A stretch of DNA of 48,378 bases, taken from the NCBI GenBank assembly GCA_028278065.1, contig JANQFA010000036.1:1-48378 (forward strand), in the 5' to 3' direction. Position 1 is the first letter of the stretch; the number at the start of each line of letters is the position of its first letter. This document shows, piece by piece, positions 34,258-43,470 of the stretch. The notes under the pieces are model-generated. The model saw only the letters and a list, made by a program, of their open reading frames with translations. It was not told the origin of the DNA and made no database searches. The position numbers and the translations under genes were made by a program. The stretch is from Myxococcota bacterium. Its GTDB lineage: Bacteria; Myxococcota_A; UBA9160; JAFDET01.

Positions 34258-36156
34258 CTAGTCGTCGCGGGAGAGGTAGGTGTGCTCGCGCAGGCTCTCG
34301 GCGTAGCGCTTGCGCAGGCGCGCCGACTCCTCCAGGGAGATCTGGTCGTTGCGCAGCGCTCCCTCGATCGTGCGGCGCACCTTCTCGGTCAGAGCGCGCT
34401 CGTCGTACTGCACGTAGCGGAGCACGTCGGAGACCTGATCGCCCTCCACCAGGTGCTCGACCGAGTAGCCGCCGTCGTCCAGGTGGACGTGCACGGCATC
34501 GGTGTCGCCGAAGAGATTGTGGAGATCGCCGAGGATCTCCTGGTAGGCGCCCAGCAGGAAGACCCCGATGTAGTAGGGCTGCCCGGTCCAGGCGTGCAGC
34601 TCGAGCACGTCCTTCACGTCCCGGGTGTCGATGAACTGGTCGATCTTGCCGTCGCTGTCGCAGGTGAGGTCGGCGAAGACACCGCGCCGCGTGGGCCGCT
34701 CGTCGAGGCGATGGATCGGCATCACCGGGAAGAGCTGCTTGACCGCCCAGTGATCGGGCGCCGACTGGAACACCGAGAAGTTCCCGTAGTAGGTGTCGGC
34801 CAGCCCCTTCTCCAGGTCGGCCAGGTCTTCGGGCACCCAGGGGAGCTCGCGCACGATGCTCAGGATCTTCTCGCAGCACGACCAGAAGAGCCGCTCCACC
34901 CGAGCCCGGGCGCGCAGGTCGAGGTAGCCCAGGGAGAAGAGCTGCGACGCCTCCTCCTTGAGCTGGAGCGCGTCGTGGTAGGACTCCTGGACGTTCTTGC
35001 GCGAGACGCTGTCCCACACCTCCGCCAGGTCCTGGATGACCTTGGGGTCGTCCTCGGTGGACTCCTCGCGCGGGCGTCCCGCCAGCACCTCGTTCACGCC
35101 GAGCACGTCGAAGACCAGCACCGAGTGGTGGGCCACCATCGCCCGCCCGCTCTCGGTCACGATGTCCGGGTGGGGGATCCCGCCCTCGTCCGCCGCCTCC
35201 TGGAGCGCCGCCACCACGTCGTTGGCGTACTCCTGGATGCTGTAGTTCATGGACGAGTGGAAGTTGGTCTGTGAGCCGTCGTAGTCCACGCCCAGCCCGC
35301 CGCCGACATCGACGAGCGAGGGTCGGGCTCCCAGCTCCCAGAGACCGGCGTAGATCCGGCCCGCCTCGCGCAGCGCGTCCTTGTGGGCGCGGATCGCCGT
35401 GATCTGGGAGCCGATGTGGAAGTGCAGGAGCTCGAGGCAGTCCAGCATGTCCTCGGAGCGCAGCCGCTCCACGGCATCGACCATCTCGACCGCGGTGAGC
35501 CCGAACTTGGAGCGGTCGCCGGTCGACTCCACCCATTTCCCGGCGCCCTTCGTGGTGAGGCGCGCGCGCACGCCGAGATGCGGCCGGATCCCGAGCTCGC
35601 GCGCGGTCTTCAGGATGAGGTCGATCTCGCGGAAGCGGTCGACCACGATGATGGGCCGCCGGCCCAGCCGCTGGGCCAGGAGGGCCGTCTCCACGTAGGC
35701 CCGATCCTTGTAGCCGTTGCAGACGATCAGCGCGCCGGGGGTATCGAGGAGCGCCAGCGCGACCAGGAGCTCCGGCTTGCTGCCGGCCTCGAGGCCGACG
35801 CCCGCGTCCGCGCCGTGCTGCACCACCTCCTCCACGACGTGGCGCTGCTGGTTGACCTTGATCGGGTAGACGCCGCGATAGGTGCCGCGGTAGCCGTACT
35901 CGTCCGCCGCGGTCCGGAAGGCATCGGCCAGGGCCTGCACACGGCTGGCCAGGATGTCGGAGAAGCGGATCAGGAGCGGGGTGCGCAGCCCGCGCCGCTC
36001 CAGGTCCTTCACCAGCTCGAGCAGGTCGATCGGGCTCCCGCCGGCTCCGCGGGGCTGCACCTCGACGTTGCCCTCTCCGTTGATCGAGAAGTGGCCGTCA
36101 CCCCACTGGGTGACGTTGTAGAGATCGAGGCTGTCGCGAATCGTCCAACCGCGCAT
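34258..36156 (-). CDS. speA: Biosynthetic arginine decarboxylase
   Basis: 632 residues, full length for SpeA. It begins WTIRDSLDLYNVTQWGDGHFSIN; the PLP Lys is in RGVYPIKVNQQRHVVEEVV; VGLEAGSKPELLVAL, the substrate/cofactor region VDVGGGLGVDYDGSQTNFHSSMNYS and the C-terminal dimer contacts are all present. It decarboxylates arginine to agmatine for polyamine synthesis. It lies between hisS (83 bp upstream) and xthA (14 bp downstream). No other polyamine gene is in the window. An extended -10, GGGGTATAAG, lies upstream. Confidence 0.97.
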   Translation of the reverse strand: MRGWTIRDSLDLYNVTQWGDGHFSINGEGNVEVQPRGAGGSPIDLLELVKDLERRGLRTPLLIRFSDILASRVQALADAFRTAADEYGYRGTYRGVYPIKVNQQRHVVEEVVQHGADAGVGLEAGSKPELLVALALLDTPGALIVCNGYKDRAYVETALLAQRLGRRPIIVVDRFREIDLILKTARELGIRPHLGVRARLTTKGAGKWVESTGDRSKFGLTAVEMVDAVERLRSEDMLDCLELLHFHIGSQITAIRAHKDALREAGRIYAGLWELGARPSLVDVGGGLGVDYDGSQTNFHSSMNYSIQEYANDVVAALQEAADEGGIPHPDIVTESGRAMVAHHSVLVFDVLGVNEVLAGRPREESTEDDPKVIQDLAEVWDSVSRKNVQESYHDALQLKEEASQLFSLGYLDLRARARVERLFWSCCEKILSIVRELPWVPEDLADLEKGLADTYYGNFSVFQSAPDHWAVKQLFPVMPIHRLDERPTRRGVFADLTCDSDGKIDQFIDTRDVKDVLELHAWTGQPYYIGVFLLGAYQEILGDLHNLFGDTDAVHVHLDDGGYSVEHLVEGDQVSDVLRYVQYDERALTEKVRRTIEGALRNDQISLEESARLRKRYAESLREHTYLSRDD

Positions 36157-36195
36157 CCGTTCCCGGCCCCGCCTCCGCAGCGATCAAACGCCGTT

Positions 36196-36201
36196 CTTAT
36201 A
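36196..36201 (-). promoter_or_regulatory. -10-like TATAAG of speA
   Basis: Reverse-strand GGGGTATAAG, 39 nt before the speA ATG. The same GGGGTATAA string is the -10 of the DUF1302 gene (43491-43500). The CCCCG...CGGGG inverted repeat just upstream may end the hisS transcript. Confidence 0.45.
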
Positions 36202-36239
36202 CCCCGTCCCGCGGGGTTTGGGGAGATCGAAGCGGAGTG

Positions 36240-37517
36240 TTAGCGGATTTTCTCGTCGCGCTCTTCGCCGCTGGCGAGATCCCGGATCCGAGCGACGCCC
36301 CGCGCCGCTTCGTCCTCTCCGATCAGGACGATGCGGGTGGCGCCGATGCGATCGGCGTGGGCGAACACGCGCTTGAGGCGGGCGCGCCCGAGGGTCAGCT
36401 CGACCGAGCGTCCCGCCGCCCGCAGTGCCGAGGCCACGCGGATCGCCTCGGCACGCTGCGGCTCGTCCAGCGCCACCACCACGTCGTCCACCCCGCGCGG
36501 CGGCTCGGGCAGGAGGCCGTGGTCGGCGAGGAGCTCCCCGATCACCACGTCGCCCATCCCGAAGCCCACGGCGGGCATGGCGGGTCCGCCCAGCGACTCG
36601 ATCAGGCGGTCGTAGCGCCCGCCGCCGCACACCGCGCGCAGCGCGCCGCGGGTGTCGAAGCCCTCGAACACGATCCCCGTGTAGTAGGCCAGGCCGCGCA
36701 CGACCGAGGCGTCGAAGACGGCCCGGTCCCCGATTCCGTAGGCGTCGAGGAGCTCGAACAGGCGGCGCAGGGAGGCCAGGGCCGGCGAGTCCGCGGGGGC
36801 GGCGGCCGCGGCCTCGTCCAGGCTCTTGACCGAGAGGGTCTCGACCACCCAGCGCGCGTCCTCGCGGGGAAGCGCCACCAGGCCGGTCGGGTCGGTCAGC
36901 TGATCGAGCACGGCCTCGGCGCCGATCTTGTCGAGCTTGTCCACCACGACGCAGAGCGGAGCGAAGGCGTCGGGGCGGTCGCGCAGGACGCCCCCGCGCA
37001 GGGTCTCCTCGAGGAGGGCACGGCTGTTGACGCGCAGGGCCACCGCGTCGCGGGGCAGGCCCAGCGCGTCCCAGAGTGCGCACAGCGCAGCGATCAGCTC
37101 GGCCTCCGCGGTGACGTCGGGCTCGCCCAGGATCTCGGCGTTCCACTGGTAGTGCTCCCGCGTGCGGCCGCGGGTCATGCGCTCGTAGCGCCAGTTCTGG
37201 CCGATGCAGAACCAGCGCAGGGGGAGCTTGAGGCCACCGGCGCGGGCGATCACCATGCGCGCGATCGAGGGCGTGATCTCCCCGCGCAGGGCCAGCTCCC
37301 GCTCGTGGAGGGTGAAGTGGTAGAGCTGGTCGATGATCTCCTCGCCCGCCTTGCGGATGAAGAGCTCGGCGTGCTCGACGATGGGGGCGTCCACCTCCTC
37401 GAAGGCGAAGCCTCGCGAGACGGCCCGGAAGCGGTCGAAGAGCCAGCTGCGCCGGCGCATGTCCTCCGGGTAGAAGTCCCGGGTTCCGCGGGGCGGTCGC
37501 AGCGGTTCGCTTCCCAC
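36240..37517 (-). CDS. hisS: Histidyl-tRNA synthetase
   Basis: 425 residues, class II fold: motif 1 region RPPRGTRDFYPEDM, motif 2 WRYERMTRGRTREHYQWNAEI, the HisA loop RGLAYYTGIVFEGFD and motif 3 AVGFGMGDVVIGEL, ending in the anticodon-binding domain (VVVALDEPQRAEAIRVASALRAAGRSVEL). It charges tRNA-His. The start is taken as GTG 37517 (VGSEPLRPPRGTRD); no good Shine-Dalgarno is seen, so the exact start is uncertain by some residues. Divergent from the FG-GAP lipoprotein gene by 106 bp. First gene of a possible hisS-speA-xthA run. Confidence 0.94.
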   Translation of the reverse strand: MGSEPLRPPRGTRDFYPEDMRRRSWLFDRFRAVSRGFAFEEVDAPIVEHAELFIRKAGEEIIDQLYHFTLHERELALRGEITPSIARMVIARAGGLKLPLRWFCIGQNWRYERMTRGRTREHYQWNAEILGEPDVTAEAELIAALCALWDALGLPRDAVALRVNSRALLEETLRGGVLRDRPDAFAPLCVVVDKLDKIGAEAVLDQLTDPTGLVALPREDARWVVETLSVKSLDEAAAAAPADSPALASLRRLFELLDAYGIGDRAVFDASVVRGLAYYTGIVFEGFDTRGALRAVCGGGRYDRLIESLGGPAMPAVGFGMGDVVIGELLADHGLLPEPPRGVDDVVVALDEPQRAEAIRVASALRAAGRSVELTLGRARLKRVFAHADRIGATRIVLIGEDEAARGVARIRDLASGEERDEKIR

Positions 37518-37623
37518 GGTCCGTGGGTACCACAGCCACGCGTCGCCCGGGACCCTCGGCCTGCGCGAACCCACCGGGATTGCTAAACAACCTCGTTCGC
37601 CGTGCCATCCTCGGAGGATCTCC

Positions 37624-38919
37624 ATGCCGCGTATTCCCGCCGTTCTTCTCGCCGCCTTCGCGCTCGCCTGCGGAGGCGAGAGCGCGCCGCCCGAGCCGGC
37701 CGCACCGCCCGCCCCGTCGGGGCCGACGTTGGACAACGCCCTGCTGCTGTCGCTCTCGCCCTTCGAGGTGACGCCGGCGGGCAAGGTCGTCCCCAAGCCG
37801 GGCGCCGCGCGCATGGAGATCCTGACCCAGAAGGACGGGGTCTGGTCGGTGAACACCATGGACGACCCCGACAGCAACGTCTTCCACAAGGCGATGGTCT
37901 ACGAGCCGCGCTCCGGCGAGGCGGGCGTGCTGACCCTGGGAGGCACCAAGGCGGTCCTCAAGCTGCGTCGCCCCGGCGGCGCGCCGCCGCAGGTGCTCTG
38001 GCAGCAGGACTTCGGCGGCAAGTGGAGCCGCATGCGCGACGCCGAGGTGGCCGACCTCTACGGTGACGGCGTGCCCACCCTGGCCGTCGCCACCCACGAC
38101 CAGGGCGTGGTGGCGACCGTGCGCCCCGCCGAGGGTGGCGGCTGGGACGTGAAGGAGATCGACGCCGAGAAGGACACCTTCGTCCACGAGATCGAGATCG
38201 GGGACGTCGATTCGGACGGCGTCCTGGAGGTGTACGCCACGCCGAGCGAGCCGAACCGGCTGGACGGCACGCCACAGCCGGGCAAGGTCACCCGCTATGT
38301 GCCCGCGAAGGGCGAGGGGCGGGCGGTGGCCGCGGATCTGGGCTCGCGCCACGCCAAGGAGATCCTGGTGGACGACGTGGACGGCGACGGCACCGACGAG
38401 CTCTACGTCGCGGTCGAGGGCGAGACCCAGGGCAAGGGCCGCGACGCGCGCCTGCTCCACCCGGTCGAGATCCGCCGCTACGAGGCGGGAACCGATCCCA
38501 CGGGCGGGGCGGTCGTGGCGACCATCGACGGCGAGCGGCTCACCCGTTTCCTGACCGCCGGCGACGTGGACGGCGACGGCAAGAAGGAGATGGTGGCGGC
38601 CGCCTTCAAGAGCGGCCTCTGGCTGCTCCGCCCGGGCGCCGACCCGAATGCCGCCTGGACCAAGACGAGCATCGACCGCGACTCGGGCGGCTTCGAGCAC
38701 GCCTCGATCCTGACCGACCTCGATGGCGACGGGAAGGACGAGCTCTACGTGGCGAGCGACGACCACGGAGAGGTGCGCCGCTACACCTGGAACGGAACCG
38801 CCTTCGATCGGGAGACGATCTACGAGCGCAAGTTCGATGTCGGCGGCGTGATGAAGAAGGTGCCCGGCGCGGCCTTCACCTGGAACATCATGCCCGCGCC
38901 GGTGGCGCTGCTTCCCTAG
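37624..38919 (+). CDS. FG-GAP/VCBS-repeat lipoprotein
   Basis: 431 residues. Lipobox FALAC after a short signal (MPRIPAVLLAAFALACGGES), followed by a Pro/Ala linker. The body shows beta-propeller blades carrying Ca-binding loops: DLYGDGVPTLAV, DVDSDGVLEVYA, DVDGDGTDELYVA, DVDGDGKKEMVAA, DLDGDGKDELYVA. Such proteins are surface or periplasmic adhesion/assembly factors; a specific role cannot be given. ATG 37624 has CGGAGGA 8 nt upstream. Convergent with the HIT gene; the gap holds the 40-bp repeats. Confidence 0.85.
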   Translation: MPRIPAVLLAAFALACGGESAPPEPAAPPAPSGPTLDNALLLSLSPFEVTPAGKVVPKPGAARMEILTQKDGVWSVNTMDDPDSNVFHKAMVYEPRSGEAGVLTLGGTKAVLKLRRPGGAPPQVLWQQDFGGKWSRMRDAEVADLYGDGVPTLAVATHDQGVVATVRPAEGGGWDVKEIDAEKDTFVHEIEIGDVDSDGVLEVYATPSEPNRLDGTPQPGKVTRYVPAKGEGRAVAADLGSRHAKEILVDDVDGDGTDELYVAVEGETQGKGRDARLLHPVEIRRYEAGTDPTGGAVVATIDGERLTRFLTAGDVDGDGKKEMVAAAFKSGLWLLRPGADPNAAWTKTSIDRDSGGFEHASILTDLDGDGKDELYVASDDHGEVRRYTWNGTAFDRETIYERKFDVGGVMKKVPGAAFTWNIMPAPVALLP

Positions 38920-38922
38920 CGG

Positions 38923-39029
38923 GGGCTCAGCCCGGCGGCCACGAGAGCGCGTGGCTCGGGGTGGGCTCAGCCCGGCGGCCACGAGAGCGCGTGGCCCGGG
39001 GTGGGCTCAGCCCGGCGGCCACGAGAGCG
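38923..39029. repeat. 40-bp tandem repeat derived from HIT gene 3' end (three copies)
   Basis: The core beginning GGGCTCAGCCCGGCGGCC and running to GAGAGCG starts at 38923, 38963 and 39003 (period 40). The third copy includes the stop (39007-39009) and last codons of the reverse-strand HIT gene; two copies lie in the gap. Each gap copy carries a hairpin GGCCACG-AGAGCG-CGTGGCC (perfect in the second copy, one mismatch in the first), extendable by CCCG/CGGG. It lies between convergent genes, where it could terminate both. Confidence 0.92.
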
Positions 39030-39345
39030 GGCGGCCGCCGATCACGTGCACGTGCAGGTGGAAGACCGACTGGCCCGCGCCGGCCCCGTCGTTCACCACC
39101 ACGCGCCAGTCCGACAGGTCCGCGTCCTGCGCCACCCGGGTGGCGACCCGAAAGAGGTGCCCGAGCAGCGCCTCGTCGTCGGCGGCGGCCTCGGAGAGGC
39201 GCGCGATGGGCTTGCGGGGGATCACCAGGATGTGGACCGGCGCCTGCGGGTTCAGGTCCCGGAAGGCGACCGCCTGGTCGTCCTCGTAGACCAGATCCGC
39301 CGCCGCCTCGCCACGGGCGATACGCCCGAAGATCGTGTCAGCCAT
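39007..39345 (-). CDS. HIT family (HinT-like) nucleotide-binding protein
   Basis: 112 residues, typical for HinT. DTIFGRIARGE and LVYEDDQAVAFRDLNPQAPVHILVIPRKP at the N-terminus; catalytic triad HLHVHVIGGRPL near the C-terminus. HinT hydrolyses adenosine phosphoramidates and similar purine nucleotides. The start overlaps the stop of the upstream uridine-phosphorylase-like gene by 8 bp (ATGGCTGA), so translation is coupled; both act on nucleosides or nucleotides. Its last codons are the source of the 40-bp repeat array. Confidence 0.95.
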   Translation of the reverse strand: MADTIFGRIARGEAAADLVYEDDQAVAFRDLNPQAPVHILVIPRKPIARLSEAAADDEALLGHLFRVATRVAQDADLSDWRVVVNDGAGAGQSVFHLHVHVIGGRPLSWPPG

Positions 39346-40120
39346 TCTTCACCACCTCGAGCATGGCCTCGCTGGCCACGGCAATGCACTCGTCCATGTT
39401 GCGGTCCAGATCGATCGCGGCCGGGCCGGGCCAGGGGGCCAGGTCCGACACCACGCAGATGGTGCCCGTGCGCACGCCGAAGAGCGAGCCCAGGGTGTGG
39501 AGGGCACCGCTCTCCATCTCGCAGTTCAGCACGCGCGCGTCGCGCATGGCCTCGATGCGCTCCGCCAGCCCGGGCGGCCGGAAGTCGCCCACGCTCATCG
39601 GGCCGATCGAGCCGTCGGTCTCGAGCACGGCGTTGCGCGCGTAGAAGGCGTCGAGGGACCAGGTGATGCCCGCGTGGAAGCGCGCTCCGCTCCGCTCGGC
39701 CGCTCCCACCAGGGCCGCGACGAGCCTCCAGTCGGCCAGCGCCGGGTACTCGGGCGCGACGTAGCTCCGCGTGGTGCCGTCGTCGCGCACGCTCCCCGTG
39801 CTGATCACCAGGTCGCCGGGCGCCACGCCCGGCGCCAGCCCGCCGCTGTTGCCGATGCGCAGGAACACCTCGGAGCCCGTCTTGATCAGCTCCTCGAGCA
39901 GGATCGCCGTGCTGGGGGCGCCGATTCCGGTGGAGGCCGCGGCCAGCGGCACGCCCTCGTGCCGGCCGCTCACGATGCGGTACTCGCGTACGGAGCACAC
40001 CGTGCGAGCGTCCTGCCAGTCCCGGGAGATGCGGTCCACCCGGGCCGGATCCCCACACAGGAAGACGTGGCGCGGCAGGTCCCCCGACCGCAGTCCGGTA
40101 ATGGGTTGGGCGTCGCTCAA
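39338..40120 (-). CDS. Nucleoside phosphorylase, uridine phosphorylase-like
   Basis: 260 residues. Family marks: ITGLRSGDLPRHVFLCGDPARVDRIS, IGAPSTAILLEELIKTGSEVFLRIGNSGGL (phosphate site), VLNCEMESGALHTLG (ribose/base site with the Glu-Met-Glu). It cleaves uridine or a related nucleoside with phosphate to release base and ribose-1-phosphate. TTG start at 40120, chosen because GGAGGAG sits 6-7 nt ahead and the family begins here. The coupled HIT gene suggests a nucleoside-salvage pair. Which nucleoside is used is inferred from the Udp-like motifs. Confidence 0.88.
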   Translation of the reverse strand: MSDAQPITGLRSGDLPRHVFLCGDPARVDRISRDWQDARTVCSVREYRIVSGRHEGVPLAAASTGIGAPSTAILLEELIKTGSEVFLRIGNSGGLAPGVAPGDLVISTGSVRDDGTTRSYVAPEYPALADWRLVAALVGAAERSGARFHAGITWSLDAFYARNAVLETDGSIGPMSVGDFRPPGLAERIEAMRDARVLNCEMESGALHTLGSLFGVRTGTICVVSDLAPWPGPAAIDLDRNMDECIAVASEAMLEVVKNG

Positions 40121-40442
40121 TGGGGGCTCCTCCCGCTCTACGGGCGCACCCGGGACTCCTCCCGGCGGCGCGGTGCAGCGTGGCGCGGCGCAGCGTGCCC
40201 CGCCTCCCCGGCCCCCGCAACACCGGAGACGGCCGGGACAGCGGCGGCCCCTCGGGGATCGGGCGCCTTCGCTCAAGTTTCCGGCCCGTGTCCCGAGATT
40301 GGGGGACGGGCGCGTGTGGCCGGCATCCCACCCCCCGGATGCGTCGCCTTGCTCGCCCGGAACGGGTGCGGTAGGGAGAGGCCCTCGGCGAGCGGCACCT
40401 CCCCGCGGGAGGCGAAGCGAGCCGGGTTCGTTGGGGGGAGTC
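40121..40442. other. Divergent intergenic region, no gene seen
   Basis: 322 bp between the phosphorylase (reverse) and topB (forward). Short open frames here overlap real genes in other frames and lack coding signs. A direct repeat GCAGCGTG...GCAGCGTG lies around 40171-40197. No confident promoter motif; each flanking gene has a Shine-Dalgarno, so leaders of unknown length are expected. Nothing else is supported. Confidence 0.5.
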
Positions 40443-43379
40443 GTGGGCAAGTCCCTGGTCATCACCGAGAAGCCGAGCGTCGCGCGCGACATCGCGCAGG
40501 CCCTCGGTGGACTCCAGGCGCACGAGGACGGCGCCTGGTTCGAGGGCGACGACCACGTGGTGACCTTCGCCGTCGGCCATCTCTTCGAGCTTCCCGCTCC
40601 GGAGGAGGTGAACCCGGAGTGGAAGGCCTGGATCCTGGACGTGCTGCCCATGATCCCCGAGCAGTTCTCGCTGAAGCCCAAGTCCGGCCAGAGCGATCGC
40701 ATCCGCACCATCAAGAAGCTCCTGGCTCGGAAGGACGTGGACACCGTCGTCAACGCCTGCGACGCCGGACGCGAGGGCGAGCTGATCTTCCGCGAGGTCG
40801 TGCAGTACCTCGCCAACGAGAAGCCGGTGAAGCGCCTCTGGCTCCAGTCGATGACCCCGGCGGCGATCCGCACGGGCCTCGACGAGCTGCTGCCCGGCGA
40901 GGAGAAGGAATCGTTGGGCCAGGCTGCCGAGTGTCGCGCCTGGTCCGACTGGCTGATCGGGATGAACGCCACCCGCGGCATCACCAAGCGCCTCAAGACC
41001 CGCAAGGAGGGCGGCGTGTGGTCGGCGGGTCGCGTGCAGACCCCGACCCTGGCCATCCTCGTCGGTCGCGAGCTCGAGGTGCTGGCCCACATCCCGAGGC
41101 CCTTCTGGCGCGTGGAGGCCACCTTCGAGCACGCCGGCGCCAGCTACAGCGGGACCTGGTTCGACCCGGACTTCGAGGCGGGGGAGGACGAGGAGGCCAA
41201 GGACGACCGCATCTTCGACGAGGCCCGTGCCCAGGCGATCGTCGCGGCGGTGCGCGGCGCCTCCGCTGTAGCGGAAGAGACCCGCAAGCCGTCGCGCGAG
41301 GCGGCGCCGCCGCTCTTCGATCTGACCAGCCTCCAGCGGGAGGGCAACCGGCGCTTCGGCTGGTCGGCGCGGCGCACCCTCTCCGCGGCGCAGCGCTGCT
41401 ACGACGGCCACAAGATCCTCACCTATCCGCGCACCGACTCCCGCTGCCTGCCCACCGACTACCGCGCCACCGTCGACGGGCTGATGCGGAGCTTCGCGGA
41501 GGCGAAGTCGCAGCGCGGTGTCGTCTCGTTCGGCGACTACGCGGCGGCCGCGGAGCGGCTCCTGGACAAGGGCCTCACCAACACGAAGCGCGCCTTCGAC
41601 GACGCCGGGGTCTCCGACCATCATGCGATCATCCCGACCGGTCAGCTGCCGGGCGACGGGCTCTCGGGAGACGACCGCCGCCTCTACGACCTGGTGGTGC
41701 GCCGCTTCCTCGGCAGCTTCCACCCGCCCGCCGTGTGGGAGCGGGTCGAGCGGGTGACCCTGGCCTCCGGCGAGCGCTTCCGCACCCGCGCGCGCTCGCT
41801 GCAGGATCCGGGCTGGCGCGCCGTGCTGCCCAAGACGGGTGACGACGAGTCCACCACCCTGGCGCCGCTGGACGCCGCGCGGGACCGCGTCGAGGGCGTG
41901 GCCGTCGCCGCCCGCGGCGCGGAGGTCGAGGCGGAGGAGACCAAACCGCCCCCGCGCATCACCGAGGCGCGTCTCCTCTCGCTGATGGAGAACGCCGGAA
42001 AGCAGATCGAGGACGAGGAGCGCGCCGCTGCCATCGACGAGAAGGGCATCGGGACGCCGGCCACCCGCGCCGACATCATCGAGAACCTGATCCGCAAGGG
42101 CTATGCCGTGCGCACCGGCAAGGCGATCCGTCCCACGGTGAAGGGCATCCGCCTGATCGACTTCCTGAAGCGGATCGACGCCGACCGGCTCTCCTCTCCG
42201 TCGCTGACCGGGGACATCGAGTTCCACCTGGCCCAGGTCGAGCACGGCCAGCGCACTGCCAACGACTTCATGGTCGAGATCAAGGACTACGTCAGCGAGA
42301 CGGTCGAGACGCTGAAGACCTTCTCCTACGACATCCTGTACGGACACGAGGCGCCCATCGGCAAGTGCCGCAAGTGCGGACGGCCCGTCTTCGAGAACGC
42401 CTGGAACTACAGCTGCGAGACCCAGAAGGTCGAGAAGGGCAAGGAGGACGAGCGCTGTCCGCTCGTCATCTGGAAGGACACCTCGGGCCGCTACATCGAC
42501 CGGCGCCACGCGGCCATCCTCCTCGAGAAGGGCGAGACCGATGTGGTCGACGGGTTCATGGCCCGAGACGGGCGTCTCTACAAGGGCGTGCTCGAGATCG
42601 ACGACGAGTGGAAGGTCAAGGTGCGCTCGATGGGCACCGAGGATCGCGCCTCCGATCAGGCCGAGTACGACGTCGATCCCACGCCGCTCGGCCGTTGCCC
42701 GCTCGACGAGGAGCATCCGGTGGTGGAGACGTCCACCCAGTTCATCTGCGAGTCCCAGCTCAAGGCGGAGGAGCTGGCGGAGAAGGCGGCCCGCGAGGCC
42801 GACGACGGCAAGAAGCGGCGCAAGAAGCCGAAGGTCTGCGGCTTCGTCCTGCCGCGCACCGTCTGCAAGCGGGAGATCACCCGCGAGGAGGCCCTCCACT
42901 ACCTGCAGCACGGCAAGACCGAGCTGCTGACCGAATTCACCTCCCGATTCGGGCGCCCCTTCTCGGCCACCCTGGTCCTGAAGGAGACCGGTCGCCACGG
43001 CTTCGAGTTCCCGCCGCGCAAGAGTGCCGCCGAAGGGGATGGGGGCTCCGGAACGAGCGCGCGCCGCAAGAAGAAGACCACCACCCGCAAGGCGGGCCAG
43101 ACCACGACCCGCAAGAAGACGACCGAGAAGACCGCCGGCACGCGCAAGAAGACCACCGGCCGCAAGACCGGCACACGCAAGAAGACCACCGCCGCGACGG
43201 CCGGCACCCGCAAGAAGACCACCGCCCGCAAGGCTTCCAGCACCCGCAAGAAGGCCGCGGGCCGCAAGAAGAGCGCCGCGCGCAAGGCCTCGGGCCGCAA
43301 GAAGAGCGCCGCGCGCAAGGCCTCGGGCCGCGAGAAGGCCCCCGCGGCTTCCGATCCGCCCGAGGAATCCGACACCTGA
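40443..43379 (+). CDS. topB: DNA topoisomerase III with histone-H1-like C-terminal tail
   Basis: 978 residues. Toprim domain: VGKSLVITEKPSVARDIAQALGG (first Glu) and CDAGREGELIFREV. The active-site Tyr328 is in ILTYPRTDSRCLP, the same number as in E. coli TopB. Domain II/IV follow (GIGTPATRADIIENLI), then Zn-type CRKCG...C and a topo C-terminal repeat region. Residues about 860-978 form a separate basic tail rich in RKKTT, RKA and SAARKAS units. It relaxes and decatenates DNA as a type IA enzyme. GTG 40443 is the start because the family begins VGKSLVITEKPSVA; GGGGGAG lies 4 nt before. The tail is low-complexity and DNA-binding in character. Confidence 0.95.
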   Translation: MGKSLVITEKPSVARDIAQALGGLQAHEDGAWFEGDDHVVTFAVGHLFELPAPEEVNPEWKAWILDVLPMIPEQFSLKPKSGQSDRIRTIKKLLARKDVDTVVNACDAGREGELIFREVVQYLANEKPVKRLWLQSMTPAAIRTGLDELLPGEEKESLGQAAECRAWSDWLIGMNATRGITKRLKTRKEGGVWSAGRVQTPTLAILVGRELEVLAHIPRPFWRVEATFEHAGASYSGTWFDPDFEAGEDEEAKDDRIFDEARAQAIVAAVRGASAVAEETRKPSREAAPPLFDLTSLQREGNRRFGWSARRTLSAAQRCYDGHKILTYPRTDSRCLPTDYRATVDGLMRSFAEAKSQRGVVSFGDYAAAAERLLDKGLTNTKRAFDDAGVSDHHAIIPTGQLPGDGLSGDDRRLYDLVVRRFLGSFHPPAVWERVERVTLASGERFRTRARSLQDPGWRAVLPKTGDDESTTLAPLDAARDRVEGVAVAARGAEVEAEETKPPPRITEARLLSLMENAGKQIEDEERAAAIDEKGIGTPATRADIIENLIRKGYAVRTGKAIRPTVKGIRLIDFLKRIDADRLSSPSLTGDIEFHLAQVEHGQRTANDFMVEIKDYVSETVETLKTFSYDILYGHEAPIGKCRKCGRPVFENAWNYSCETQKVEKGKEDERCPLVIWKDTSGRYIDRRHAAILLEKGETDVVDGFMARDGRLYKGVLEIDDEWKVKVRSMGTEDRASDQAEYDVDPTPLGRCPLDEEHPVVETSTQFICESQLKAEELAEKAAREADDGKKRRKKPKVCGFVLPRTVCKREITREEALHYLQHGKTELLTEFTSRFGRPFSATLVLKETGRHGFEFPPRKSAAEGDGGSGTSARRKKKTTTRKAGQTTTRKKTTEKTAGTRKKTTGRKTGTRKKTTAATAGTRKKTTARKASSTRKKAAGRKKSAARKASGRKKSAARKASGREKAPAASDPPEESDT
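43261..43326 (+). repeat. Exact 33-bp tandem repeat in topB tail
   Basis: Two identical 33-bp units (43261-43293, 43294-43326) each encode GRKKSAARKAS; a third begins GCCGCGAGAAG with changes. The identity at every wobble base points to a very recent duplication or active slippage. Confidence 0.92.
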
Positions 43380-43470
43380 TCGGGGGGTTCTCCCCTCTCC
43401 TCCGGGAAAACCCGCACAAGAACATCCCTTCCGGTGGCGTTCTGCCCGAAGTTCGCCGTCCCGAAATCCG

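Noticed and set aside
36184-38982. 932-codon reverse frame over the FG-GAP gene and hisS
   Set aside because: Antisense to the FG-GAP lipoprotein and out of frame with hisS; product is Arg-rich shadow.
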